From Deltaproteobacteria bacterium (GTDB taxonomy: Bacteria > Desulfobacterota > Binatia > UBA9968), in the NCBI GenBank assembly GCA_023250495.1, contig JAHFAP010000179.1:1-6669 (forward strand): a DNA stretch of 6,669 bases, given 5' to 3'. Below are positions 1-5,687 of the stretch, piece after piece; the stretch's first letter is position 1, and every line of letters starts with the position of its first letter. Made by a program: the position numbers and the translations under genes. Below the pieces are notes generated by a model. It was not told where the DNA came from, searched no databases, and saw only the letters and a program-made list of their open reading frames with translations.

Positions 1-990
1 CACGATTGAAAAAGCCGCGGACTCGTTGGGCAAAATCTCAAATCTCTTCACCGGGCCCTGCTTCTGGAGGCTGGAGATCTCCTGGGACGTCAGGTCTCTT
101 ATAATCTTTGACGAGATCGCGTTTCCCACCGTGGTGATCTGGCGCTCTATGATTTTTCCGTCGCTGTTGAAGATAGTTCCCTCGACCTTAACCTCGCGCA
201 CCTTCACCGGGTTGCGGTTGACGGCCACGCCTGACACTAGAAAGACCTCCCGGTTTCCCTGTATCCGTTGAAATCTCGGGCGGCCGGCCTGGAGCACGAT
301 TCCTTGACGCAGGTGGTTATTCTGGAGAACCGAGGAGCCGAGCCAGGGGATCGTCTTCAGCAGCCCTTCGACAGACTCAGGGCGGGTTTTGTGCGCGAGC
401 GCGACGGCGGAGAAAAGGAACAGCAGGGCGCCGCATAGGATGAGATAGGGGGTGATGGAGAGGGGCTGGTTTGCGGCGGGTTCGGCGGTTGGTTCATGCG
501 CAGATTCCGGCTCCTCCGGAACGGCAGCCGACCATTCCCGTTGAAACTCGAGCGGCCGTTCTGCGGGCCTGTCGATTTGCGCGAATGGCTTCTCTTCCCT
601 CATCGTGAAGGCTTGCTCGCCGGCGGGGTGCTCAGGAGTCATGGACCAGTCGTCCTCCCGCTTTTGGATCATGAAAGAGGAGCCTTCTTCTTCGGGTGGT
701 GGCGCCGGCGCGTTGTCCGCTATGGGAAGGTCCAGGCCCTCGGCAATTTTTTCGGCAGCCGTTTCGTTCGTCTCCGGAGCAGGGAAAGAGAAGCTCAGCT
801 CCCGGGTTTCCCCTTTTTGTGAGGGTGATCGCGGTGGTTCGGGTGGTTCGTGCGTCGGCGTTGGCGCGGCCCTTGATCCAAGGACAAAAATATTCTTGCA
901 ACGGGAGCAGCGGAAGGTAGGATCGGGTATGGTAATGAGCTTTTCGGAGACCCGGTATGTGGTATGGCACTTGGGACACTGAATCAGCAT
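1..990 (-). CDS. Zinc-ribbon (MJ0042-type) / DUF3426 single-pass membrane protein, 3' end outside window
   Basis: I read this gene directly from the minus strand: ATG at 990-988, then 330 uninterrupted codons to the window edge, so the C-terminus is missing. The N-terminus is a zinc ribbon with C5-x2-C8 and C28-x2-C31, beginning MLIQCPKC, typical of the MJ0042 finger-like family. A long Pro/Glu/Ala-rich, low-complexity linker follows (about 40-178), then one hydrophobic transmembrane segment (about 181-199). The last part (about 225-330, around VSGVAVNRNPVKVREVKVEG) looks like the beta-rich DUF3426 domain, probably outside the membrane. This zinc ribbon-linker-TM-DUF3426 order is a known bacterial architecture of unknown function. 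The start is supported by GAAGGA a few bases upstream and by a promoter candidate at 1052-1079. The linker contains a perfect 9-base tandem repeat (833-850) coding Glu-Pro-Pro twice. The family call is fairly sure; the role is unknown. Confidence 0.85.
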   Translation of the reverse strand, partial: MLIQCPKCHTTYRVSEKLITIPDPTFRCSRCKNIFVLGSRAAPTPTHEPPEPPRSPSQKGETRELSFSFPAPETNETAAEKIAEGLDLPIADNAPAPPPEEEGSSFMIQKREDDWSMTPEHPAGEQAFTMREEKPFAQIDRPAERPLEFQREWSAAVPEEPESAHEPTAEPAANQPLSITPYLILCGALLFLFSAVALAHKTRPESVEGLLKTIPWLGSSVLQNNHLRQGIVLQAGRPRFQRIQGNREVFLVSGVAVNRNPVKVREVKVEGTIFNSDGKIIERQITTVGNAISSKIIRDLTSQEISSLQKQGPVKRFEILPNESAAFSIV

Positions 991-1051
991 GGTGTCCTTC
1001 CGCGCCCGCCCGAGGCTTACGGGCCGGCGCGTCCGCGATGAACTTGGTACG

Positions 1052-1079
1052 ATTTTAGGGTAATTAGGGAAAATTTCAA
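1052..1079 (-). promoter_or_regulatory. Candidate sigma70 promoter for the zinc-ribbon/DUF3426 gene
   Basis: On the minus strand there is a -35-like TTGAAA (1079-1074), a 16-base spacer and a -10-like TAAAAT (1057-1052), each matching consensus at five of six positions. Transcription would start near 1045 and give a leader of about 55 bases before the ATG at 990. It lies in the 92-base gap between the divergent genes, so it could interfere with or be co-regulated with the sigma factor promoter. Read by eye only; no start site is known. Confidence 0.45.
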
Positions 1080-1082
1080 CCT

Positions 1083-1706
1083 TTGGAAAAAGATGGATCG
1101 GCTCAGTTGAATAAAGCGCGCTCGGAGCCGTCGAAAGTAACAGGGCCTGCTGTGGAGATTAGCGAGTGGGACCTCATCCAGAAGTGTCAAAAGGGGGACG
1201 TCACCGCCTACGAGGAGCTTGCGGCGAAATATTATCGCCGAGTATTCATGGTGGTCCTGGGCATGCTGCATCACCAAGAGGACGCCATGGAGGTAGCGCA
1301 GGAGACTTTTTATCGCGCCTTTAAGAACATCAATCGCTTTAAGGGCGGATCGAGTTTCTACACATGGCTTTACCGGATCGCGGTCAATCTGGCGATCGAT
1401 TTCCAGCGGCGGCAGAAGCGCGGAGTGATGGATTTCAAAGAAAACATGGACGAGGTGATCGTGGAGACGGAGAGATTGGGCAGCGATCCTTATCGCGAGG
1501 TCCGTGATCGGGAACTCGGGGAGAGGCTCCTTGCCGCCATCGATCAATTGACACCGGACCATAAAGCGGTCATTGTCATGAGGGCTGTCGAGGGACTGTC
1601 CTATAAAGAAATCGGGCGCACGTTGGGTTGTTCAGAAGGGACCGTCATGAGTCGCCTTCATTACGCGCGCAAGAAGCTGCAAGAAAAGCTTGGGTCCTAT
1701 TTATGA
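1083..1706 (+). CDS. ECF (RpoE-type) RNA polymerase sigma factor
   Basis: The 207-residue product is a group IV (extracytoplasmic function) sigma factor. Region 2 spans about residues 30-113: it starts DLIQKCQKGD, includes the DAMEVAQETF helix that contacts core polymerase, and ends in the -10 recognition segment with FYTWLYRIAVNLAIDF. Region 4 spans about 147-204, with LSYKEIGRTLGCSEGTVMSR as the helix-turn-helix for the -35 element. No sigma 1.1 or region 3 is present. The chosen start is TTG at 1083, with TAGGGA 12 bases upstream, a rather long spacing; an in-frame GTG at 1152 would drop 23 residues lying before region 2 and is the alternative. The stop overlaps the start of the anti-sigma gene by ATGA, the usual arrangement of an ECF sigma with its membrane regulator. 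The signal it answers to cannot be read from sequence. Confidence 0.93.
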   Translation: MEKDGSAQLNKARSEPSKVTGPAVEISEWDLIQKCQKGDVTAYEELAAKYYRRVFMVVLGMLHHQEDAMEVAQETFYRAFKNINRFKGGSSFYTWLYRIAVNLAIDFQRRQKRGVMDFKENMDEVIVETERLGSDPYREVRDRELGERLLAAIDQLTPDHKAVIVMRAVEGLSYKEIGRTLGCSEGTVMSRLHYARKKLQEKLGSYL

Positions 1707-2248
1707 CGAGAGATTGCGAAGAGATTAAAAGTTTGCTGGGCGCGTGGCTGGACGGAGAGCTGGGCGCGTCCGAGGCCGCAGAGGTCCGACTCCACCTACA
1801 GGGGTGCGCGTCGTGTCTCGGCGAGAAGGCGCGGCTCGAAAAGCTTCAGTCCTCCCTGAAGAGCGTTCTGGAGGCGAAGGCGTCGCAACTCGCCTTTGAG
1901 CCTTTTTGGGCCGGCGTGCGCCAGCGCATCGCCGAGGAGAGGCCATGGCATGCGCGGCTCATAGATTGGGCTCGCGCTGTCCTTTCTCCTCCACGGCTGG
2001 CCTGGGCGATCCCGGCGGTGATTATCATTCTGCTGGCTGGTTTGTCGTTGGAGCAGTTCTTTCCCGGTTGGCGTTGGGCCTTGAACCGAAGCAATCTGGC
2101 TGCGGTCGAGTCTATTGACGGCCATGGATTCAACGTGGCGTTGTTGCGCGAGTCCAAGACCAAAACGACGGTGATCTGGTTATTCGAGAATCATGAAGGC
2201 GAAGAGGAAACTTCCGCGGAGCCTGTTTCGGGCGGCCCTGCTTTTTAG
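1703..2248 (+). CDS. Membrane-anchored zinc-finger anti-sigma factor
   Basis: The 181-residue product has an N-terminal zinc-binding anti-sigma (ZAS/zf-HC2-like) domain with H31-x3-C35-x2-C38 and an upstream C5 that can be the fourth ligand. A hydrophobic segment follows at about 99-116, then a C-terminal region of about 65 residues that would lie in the periplasm. By family knowledge the cytoplasmic domain holds the sigma factor inactive until an envelope or redox signal releases it; whether this one is redox-sensitive is unknown. The start at ATG 1703 overlaps the sigma stop (ATGA), implying translational coupling, and there is no strong Shine-Dalgarno sequence of its own. The frame is open further upstream, but a longer start would run inside the sigma gene and add residues before the zinc motif. 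The 3' end overlaps the next gene by 56 bases. Confidence 0.88.
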   Translation: MTRDCEEIKSLLGAWLDGELGASEAAEVRLHLQGCASCLGEKARLEKLQSSLKSVLEAKASQLAFEPFWAGVRQRIAEERPWHARLIDWARAVLSPPRLAWAIPAVIIILLAGLSLEQFFPGWRWALNRSNLAAVESIDGHGFNVALLRESKTKTTVIWLFENHEGEEETSAEPVSGGPAF

Positions 2249-2672
2249 CCTCTGGCTGGCTCTGCTGCCCGCGCCTCTCGGCGCCGCCGAGAAGGGCCAA
2301 CCAGGAGTGCAGGTAAAGATCGGCACGATCCTTGCCACCAACCAGGCGGACTGTTCAGATTCCCAGCTCTCCAAGATGAAGCAACAACTCGAGGTGATCA
2401 AGTATCGCTGCTATCATTTGGTCAAGGAAGAATCCCAAAAAGCATCTTGGCTGGCCAACGCTGTCTTCGAGATTCCCGGGGGTCGTTCCCTGGTGGTTAT
2501 GCCGCAGGAATATCGCAACAACAGGATTTCGCTGAAGGTGCGTCTGCTCGAAGGGGAGAAACCTATAGTGGACACGACGGTGAGGGTGCCGAACCGCGGC
2601 AACTTTCTCTTAGGGGGGCCGGCGCACGAAGGCGGAGTGCTCATCCTCTCGATCTCCGCCGCCACGCAGTGA
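2193..2672 (+). CDS. Exported protein of unknown function in the ECF sigma operon
   Basis: The 159-residue product begins with a clear Sec signal peptide: basic MKAKRKLPR, a hydrophobic core at about 14-25, and a likely cleavage after A31 or A32 (PLGAA|EK). The mature part of about 128 residues has two cysteines (C54 and C73) that could form a disulfide, and is probably mostly beta structure. Its C-terminal half contains LKVRLLEGEKPIVDTTVRV and ends with a glycine-rich stretch, GGPAHEGGVLIL. I do not recognise the family. The ATG at 2193 lies inside the anti-sigma gene (56-base overlap); the next in-frame ATG is 61 codons on and would lose the signal peptide, so the overlap appears real. A GAG lies a few bases upstream as a weak ribosome site. 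Sitting third in the unit, it could be a periplasmic partner of the anti-sigma factor or a regulated target; this is inference. Confidence 0.72.
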   Translation: MKAKRKLPRSLFRAALLFSLWLALLPAPLGAAEKGQPGVQVKIGTILATNQADCSDSQLSKMKQQLEVIKYRCYHLVKEESQKASWLANAVFEIPGGRSLVVMPQEYRNNRISLKVRLLEGEKPIVDTTVRVPNRGNFLLGGPAHEGGVLILSISAATQ

Positions 2673-2683
2673 GGACCACGCTG

Positions 2684-2700
2684 CTTGTTTGACAAACAAG
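2684..2700. terminator. Weak inverted repeat between convergent operons
   Basis: CTTGTTT (2684-2690) and AAACAAG (2694-2700) form a perfect 7-base-pair stem with a 3-base loop. It sits in the 44-base gap between the stop of the exported-protein gene (2672) and the stop of the NIL gene (2717), where a bidirectional terminator would be expected. The stem is A/T-rich and neither strand has a clear T-run after it, so termination is uncertain. Confidence 0.25.
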
Positions 2701-2716
2701 GGTTAGAGGGCAGGAT

Positions 2717-2974
2717 TTACTCGATCACGTTTTTTTCGATCGGCTCGACGACCACGCCTTTTTCTCTCAGCCACTGGATGGCCCTGTTCACCTCGGCCCG
2801 CTCACCGTCGATCTCGAGGGCTACCAGTCCCATCTCCGCCGTGACTGTGGATCCGCGGATGTTGAAAACAACGTCGAAATTTTTTGCCAGCCAGCAAACG
2901 ATCGGCTCCCTGACCAGCTCTTTGGGAAAAGTCAGATAGACGCGCTCGCAGACCTTCTCCTTTTGGGGCTTCAT
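2717..2974 (-). CDS. Stand-alone NIL-domain protein
   Basis: The product of about 85 residues is essentially one NIL domain (ferredoxin-like fold), recognised from RVYLTFPKELVREPIV near the start, the NIRGSTVTAEMGLVALEIDG strands in the middle and a final helix plus strand (AIQWLREKGVVVEPI). NIL domains are known as the C-terminal methionine-binding domain of the MetN transporter ATPase, and as part of NIL-ferredoxin proteins linked to homocysteine formation in some anaerobes. There is no 4Fe-4S CxxCxxC motif here, so it is not the ferredoxin fusion. I chose ATG at 2974, 11 bases past the cysteine synthase stop; an in-frame TTG at 2989 overlapping that stop would add MKRRK. It is the last gene of the SAM-riboswitch operon, consistent with a methionine-sensing or accessory role, which is inference. 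Confidence 0.82.
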   Translation of the reverse strand: MKPQKEKVCERVYLTFPKELVREPIVCWLAKNFDVVFNIRGSTVTAEMGLVALEIDGERAEVNRAIQWLREKGVVVEPIEKNVIE

Positions 2975-2985
2975 CTTTCGCCGCT

Positions 2986-3987
2986 TCAAATTGAAAATTT
3001 AAGGTTTCCGACCGACATCCTGTCACGCCAGCCCGTCCACAAGTTGGTGGTCAAATATTTGTCGCCGAAGTCGGGGAAGACCGTCACCAGCGTGCCGGAC
3101 CTGAGCTTACGAGCTATTTGCAGCGTCGCGTGCATCGCGGCGCCGGAAGACTGCCCTACCAACACACCCTCGTCCTGGCTAAGCCGGTAGACCATGGCAT
3201 AGGCATCTTCCGTGGAGACCGGAATTTTTGCGTCCAACTCTTCCTCGTGGTAGATCCCGGGGACAATCGAGGTCGCCATGTGCTTCAGTCCCTCCAAGCC
3301 GTGCAGGGCATCATCGGGCTCGACTGCGATCACCCGGATCTTTGGGTTTCTCTCCTTGAGATAGCGGCCCGCACCCATGATCGTTCCACTCGTGCCGATG
3401 CCCGCGATAAAGTGGGTGATCTCGCCATCGGTCTGGCGATAGATCTCAGGCCCCGTGGTCTCGTAGTGGGCTTGGGCATTCATCGGGTTGGAGTACTGGT
3501 CGGGTTTAAAATATTTGTCCGGATCCTCTTCCAGGATCTTGCGGCAGAGACGGATGGCGCCGTCAGAGCCTTCGAGCGGGTCACTGAAGGTGACCTTAGC
3601 GCCATAGGCATGGATGATTCGCTTTCGTTCGGCGCTGACATTGGTCGGCATAACCAGCTCTACGGGATAGCCGAGGATCCGGCCGATCATAGCGAGAGCG
3701 ATTCCGGTGTTGCCGGAGGTGGAGTCGATGATGGTCTTTCCTTCTCTGAGTTTTCCGGACTTGATCCCCTCCTGAACCATTTTCAAGGCAGCCCGGTCTT
3801 TGACCGAGCCTCCGGGATTGAGGCCCTCAAGCTTGGCAAAGATCCGAACTGCGGGGGAAATACCCTGCGCAATCCTCCGGATCTCCAGCAGGGGAGTCTC
3901 TCCGATCAGATCCAGAACCGACTCTACATTTTTCGGCTCCCTGGATCCTTCGGCGACGACCCATCGCGCGGTGGTTGGATTGGACAT
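2986..3987 (-). CDS. cysM: Cysteine synthase, CysM/CysK family (probably sulfur-carrier dependent)
   Basis: The 333-residue fold-type II PLP enzyme makes cysteine by beta-replacement on O-acetylserine or O-phosphoserine. The Schiff-base lysine is K63 in GGSVKDR, the substrate loop is TSGNTG (90-95), the PLP phosphate loop is GTSGT (198-202), and the pyridine-nitrogen serine lies in VGQSSGAA near 280. The motif order and length are normal for the family. The start is the ATG at 3987, 19 bases after the sulfur-carrier stop; the frame is open to 4095, but that extension lies over the carrier gene and has no family character. No strong ribosome site is visible, so coupling to the carrier gene is likely. 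The region around GLEGLKHMATSIVPGIY and the adjacent MoaD/CysO-type gene recall the mycobacterial CysO-CysM pair, which uses O-phosphoserine and a protein thiocarboxylate. The exact substrate is not proven by sequence. Confidence 0.92.
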   Translation of the reverse strand: MSNPTTARWVVAEGSREPKNVESVLDLIGETPLLEIRRIAQGISPAVRIFAKLEGLNPGGSVKDRAALKMVQEGIKSGKLREGKTIIDSTSGNTGIALAMIGRILGYPVELVMPTNVSAERKRIIHAYGAKVTFSDPLEGSDGAIRLCRKILEEDPDKYFKPDQYSNPMNAQAHYETTGPEIYRQTDGEITHFIAGIGTSGTIMGAGRYLKERNPKIRVIAVEPDDALHGLEGLKHMATSIVPGIYHEEELDAKIPVSTEDAYAMVYRLSQDEGVLVGQSSGAAMHATLQIARKLRSGTLVTVFPDFGDKYLTTNLWTGWRDRMSVGNLKFSI

Positions 3988-4006
3988 AAAAGCAGGCGCA
4001 GCGAGG

Positions 4007-4285
4007 TTATGACCCTCCCGCGATGGCGGGGACAATCGAGATGTTGTCTCCCTCCTTGAGGGAGGTCTCCAGGTTCTGCAGGAAGCGAATGTCATCCCCG
4101 TTGACGTAAACGTTCACGAACCGGCGGATCTTCCCGGTTTCATCGCAGATCCTCTCTTTGATTCCGGGAAATTTTCGCTCCAGGTCCTCTACCAGCGCGC
4201 GCACATTTTGACCTTGAGCATTGACCTCGTCGGCTCCGTTAGTGAATTTTCGTAGGGGGGTCGGCATGCGGACACGGACAGACAT
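4007..4285 (-). CDS. MoaD/ThiS/CysO-type ubiquitin-like sulfur carrier ending Gly-Gly-Ser
   Basis: The 92-residue product is a beta-grasp sulfur carrier. It has MSVRVRMPTPLRKFTNG at the start, the ALVEDLERKFPGI helix, a VNVYVNGDDIRFL strand-turn and a C-terminal tail reading VPAIAGGS. Family members work by adenylation and thiocarboxylation of the terminal Gly-Gly, then hand sulfur to a biosynthetic enzyme. Here an extra serine follows the Gly-Gly before the TAA stop, so the tail would need trimming before activation. The start at ATG 4285 has a perfect GGAGG seven bases upstream; an in-frame TTG two codons earlier overlaps that ribosome site and is unlikely. Neighbours are a threonine synthase-like gene upstream, a CysM-like gene 19 bases downstream and a MoeB/ThiF-type E1 two genes upstream. 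This points to amino acid sulfur transfer rather than molybdopterin or thiamine synthesis, since no genes of those pathways are present. Confidence 0.88.
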   Translation of the reverse strand: MSVRVRMPTPLRKFTNGADEVNAQGQNVRALVEDLERKFPGIKERICDETGKIRRFVNVYVNGDDIRFLQNLETSLKEGDNISIVPAIAGGS

Positions 4286-4292
4286 AAGCAAA

Positions 4293-4297
4293 CCTCC
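4293..4297 (-). promoter_or_regulatory. Strong Shine-Dalgarno for the sulfur-carrier gene
   Basis: A perfect GGAGG lies seven bases before ATG 4285 on the minus strand. It fixes the start and suggests high translation, stronger than the sites of the neighbouring genes. A carrier used in stoichiometric amounts would need this. Confidence 0.8.
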
Positions 4298-4320
4298 TTC
4301 AAATTCTAAGGAATACCCTG

Positions 4321-4349
4321 TTTATAAACCTTCGCGGCGAGCCTTGCAA
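4321..4349 (-). promoter_or_regulatory. Candidate internal sigma70 promoter before the sulfur-carrier gene
   Basis: The minus strand has TTGCAA (4349-4344, four of six to consensus), a 17-base spacer and TATAAA (4326-4321, five of six). Transcription would start near 4314, about 28 bases before the carrier ATG and including its GGAGG. It lies in the 133-base gap (4286-4418), the only long gap inside the operon. If real, carrier, cysteine synthase and NIL gene could be expressed independently of the riboswitch. Otherwise the gap holds only a short inverted repeat (4390-4395 with 4403-4408) without a T-run. Confidence 0.4.
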
Positions 4350-4418
4350 GGTTGTTGCAGAGGCCGCGCGATCAACTCGCGTGAACCGGATTCCGTCGGT
4401 TGCGGAATGGGGTCGCTC

Positions 4419-5687
4419 CTATCCCTCTCCGGCCATCGCCTTGCCTGGCGCGGGCTGGGTGAGCTGGAGGTACAGATCGTCGAAGTTCTTGAGGTTCGCG
4501 CTGATCTTAAACGGTTTCTCTACGCTCGCCGCGACCACTTCGAGAGTCTTGTAGCCGTTGCCGGTAATGCTGATGACAATGGACTCGTCGCGCGGGATCT
4601 TTCCTTGCTGGATCAGCTTCTTGGTGACCGCGACCTCGGTTCCGCCTGCCGGCTCGGTGAATATCCCTTCGGTGCGAGCGAGTAACTTAATTCCCTCGAG
4701 GATCTCCTCGTCGGTGACGCTCTCTCCCCATCCTCCCGATTCTTTTATAGCCTGGAGCACGTAGTAACCGTCGGCCGGGTTTCCTATCGCGATTGAGCTC
4801 GCGATGGTATTGGGCTTCACCGGACTGATCAGGTCTGTGCCCTTTTTGAGCGCCTGGATCATCGGGGCGCAGCCGCTCGCCTGGGCCGCGTAGATCTTGC
4901 ATTCGTCGTTTTCGATCAACCCTACGTGCTTAAGCTCTTTAAACGCCTTGGCGATCTTGGGAAGGATGGTTCCGCCGGCAGAGGCGACCACGATGTGCTT
5001 CGGCAGCTTCCACCCGAGCTGCTCCGCGACTTCGAAGCCGTGAGTCTTCGCCCCTTCGGCGTAGTAGGGCCTCAGGTTGACGTTGACGAACGCCCAGCCG
5101 TATTTGTCGGCGATCTCGCTGCAGAGCCGGTTGACGTCGTCGTAGTTCCCCTGGATCGCGATGGTGCGCGGGCCATAGATGGCGGAGCCGATGATCTTTC
5201 CCTGTTCCAATCCGTCGGGAATAAAAACGTAGCAGGTGAGTCCTGCCTTGGCCGCGTGCGCGGCCACAGCGTTGGCAAGGTTGCCCGTGGAGGCGCAGGA
5301 GACCGTGTCGAAACCGAATTCGATGGCCTTGGATATCGCCACCGAAACCACACGATCCTTGTAGGAGAAAGTGGGATGGTTGACGGAGTCATCTTTGAGG
5401 TAAAGCTCTTTGACTCCGAGGGCCTCGCCCAGCCTATGGGCGCGGATCAGAGGCGTGAACCCGGAATAGAGTCCCGCCTGCGGCTCTCCGTCTATCGGTA
5501 AAAGCTCTCGATAGCGCCAGAGACTCTTTGGCCGCGACGCGATCTTCTCCCGACTGAGCGCCTTTTTGATCCGCTCGTAGTCGTAGACGACTTCCAGAGG
5601 GCCAAAACAGGTCTCGCACACGTGCAAGGGTTCCTTGGGATAGTCCTGGCCGCACTCTCTACACTTCAGTCCTTTGACGAAACTCAT
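4419..5687 (-). CDS. thrC: Threonine synthase (ThrC-type PLP enzyme with N-terminal zinc ribbon)
   Basis: The 422-residue product resembles threonine synthase, which converts O-phosphohomoserine to threonine and phosphate. An N-terminal zinc ribbon (C9-x2-C12 and C24-x2-C27) is followed by a fold-type II PLP domain. The Schiff-base lysine is K110 in TFSYKDR, a substrate loop reads ASTGNLANA just downstream, and a glycine-rich phosphate loop reads ASAGGT near 250. ITGNGYKTLE near the C-terminus fits this family. The start is ATG 5687, preceded by a GAGAGGAG ribosome site; an in-frame ATG at 5714 lies upstream of that site. The gene begins 29 bases inside the MoeB-like gene, suggesting coupling. 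Its place in a SAM-riboswitch operon with sulfur-transfer genes is unusual for a plain threonine enzyme, so a related reaction on O-phosphohomoserine or O-phosphoserine is possible. Sequence alone does not separate these. Confidence 0.88.
   Translation of the reverse strand: MSFVKGLKCRECGQDYPKEPLHVCETCFGPLEVVYDYERIKKALSREKIASRPKSLWRYRELLPIDGEPQAGLYSGFTPLIRAHRLGEALGVKELYLKDDSVNHPTFSYKDRVVSVAISKAIEFGFDTVSCASTGNLANAVAAHAAKAGLTCYVFIPDGLEQGKIIGSAIYGPRTIAIQGNYDDVNRLCSEIADKYGWAFVNVNLRPYYAEGAKTHGFEVAEQLGWKLPKHIVVASAGGTILPKIAKAFKELKHVGLIENDECKIYAAQASGCAPMIQALKKGTDLISPVKPNTIASSIAIGNPADGYYVLQAIKESGGWGESVTDEEILEGIKLLARTEGIFTEPAGGTEVAVTKKLIQQGKIPRDESIVISITGNGYKTLEVVAASVEKPFKISANLKNFDDLYLQLTQPAPGKAMAGEG

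Noticed and set aside
833..850. Tandem 9-base repeat GGTGGTTCG
   Set aside because: Only two copies, explained by the repeated Glu-Pro-Pro in the linker of the membrane protein; not a separate repeat element.
496..982. Several open frames on both strands over the zinc-ribbon/DUF3426 gene
   Set aside because: The partial gene reading 990 to 1 on the minus strand, with zinc ribbon, TM segment and DUF3426, explains the region; the others are low-complexity shadows.
1040..1068. GAACTT (1040-1045) as a -35 element for autoregulation of the ECF sigma operon
   Set aside because: It matches the core of RpoE-type -35 sites, but no fitting -10 element is found at 16-17 bases downstream.
1017..1562. 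Minus-strand open frame (181 codons) opposite the sigma factor
   Set aside because: It lies wholly over an unmistakable sigma gene plus its leader and has no recognisable domain.
3118..4059. Long plus-strand open frame (313 codons) opposite the cysteine synthase gene
   Set aside because: It is antisense to a gene with all CysM/CysK motifs, and its translation shows no family features; such long antisense frames are common in GC-rich DNA.
3988..4095. Extended N-terminus of the cysteine synthase
   Set aside because: The additional 36 codons overlap the sulfur-carrier gene in another frame and read as Arg/Ser/Pro-rich sequence unrelated to the family.
4390..4408. Inverted repeat ATTCCG/CGGAAT after the threonine synthase-like gene as a terminator
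   Set aside because: Six base pairs with a 7-base loop and no T-run on the minus strand; too weak to call.
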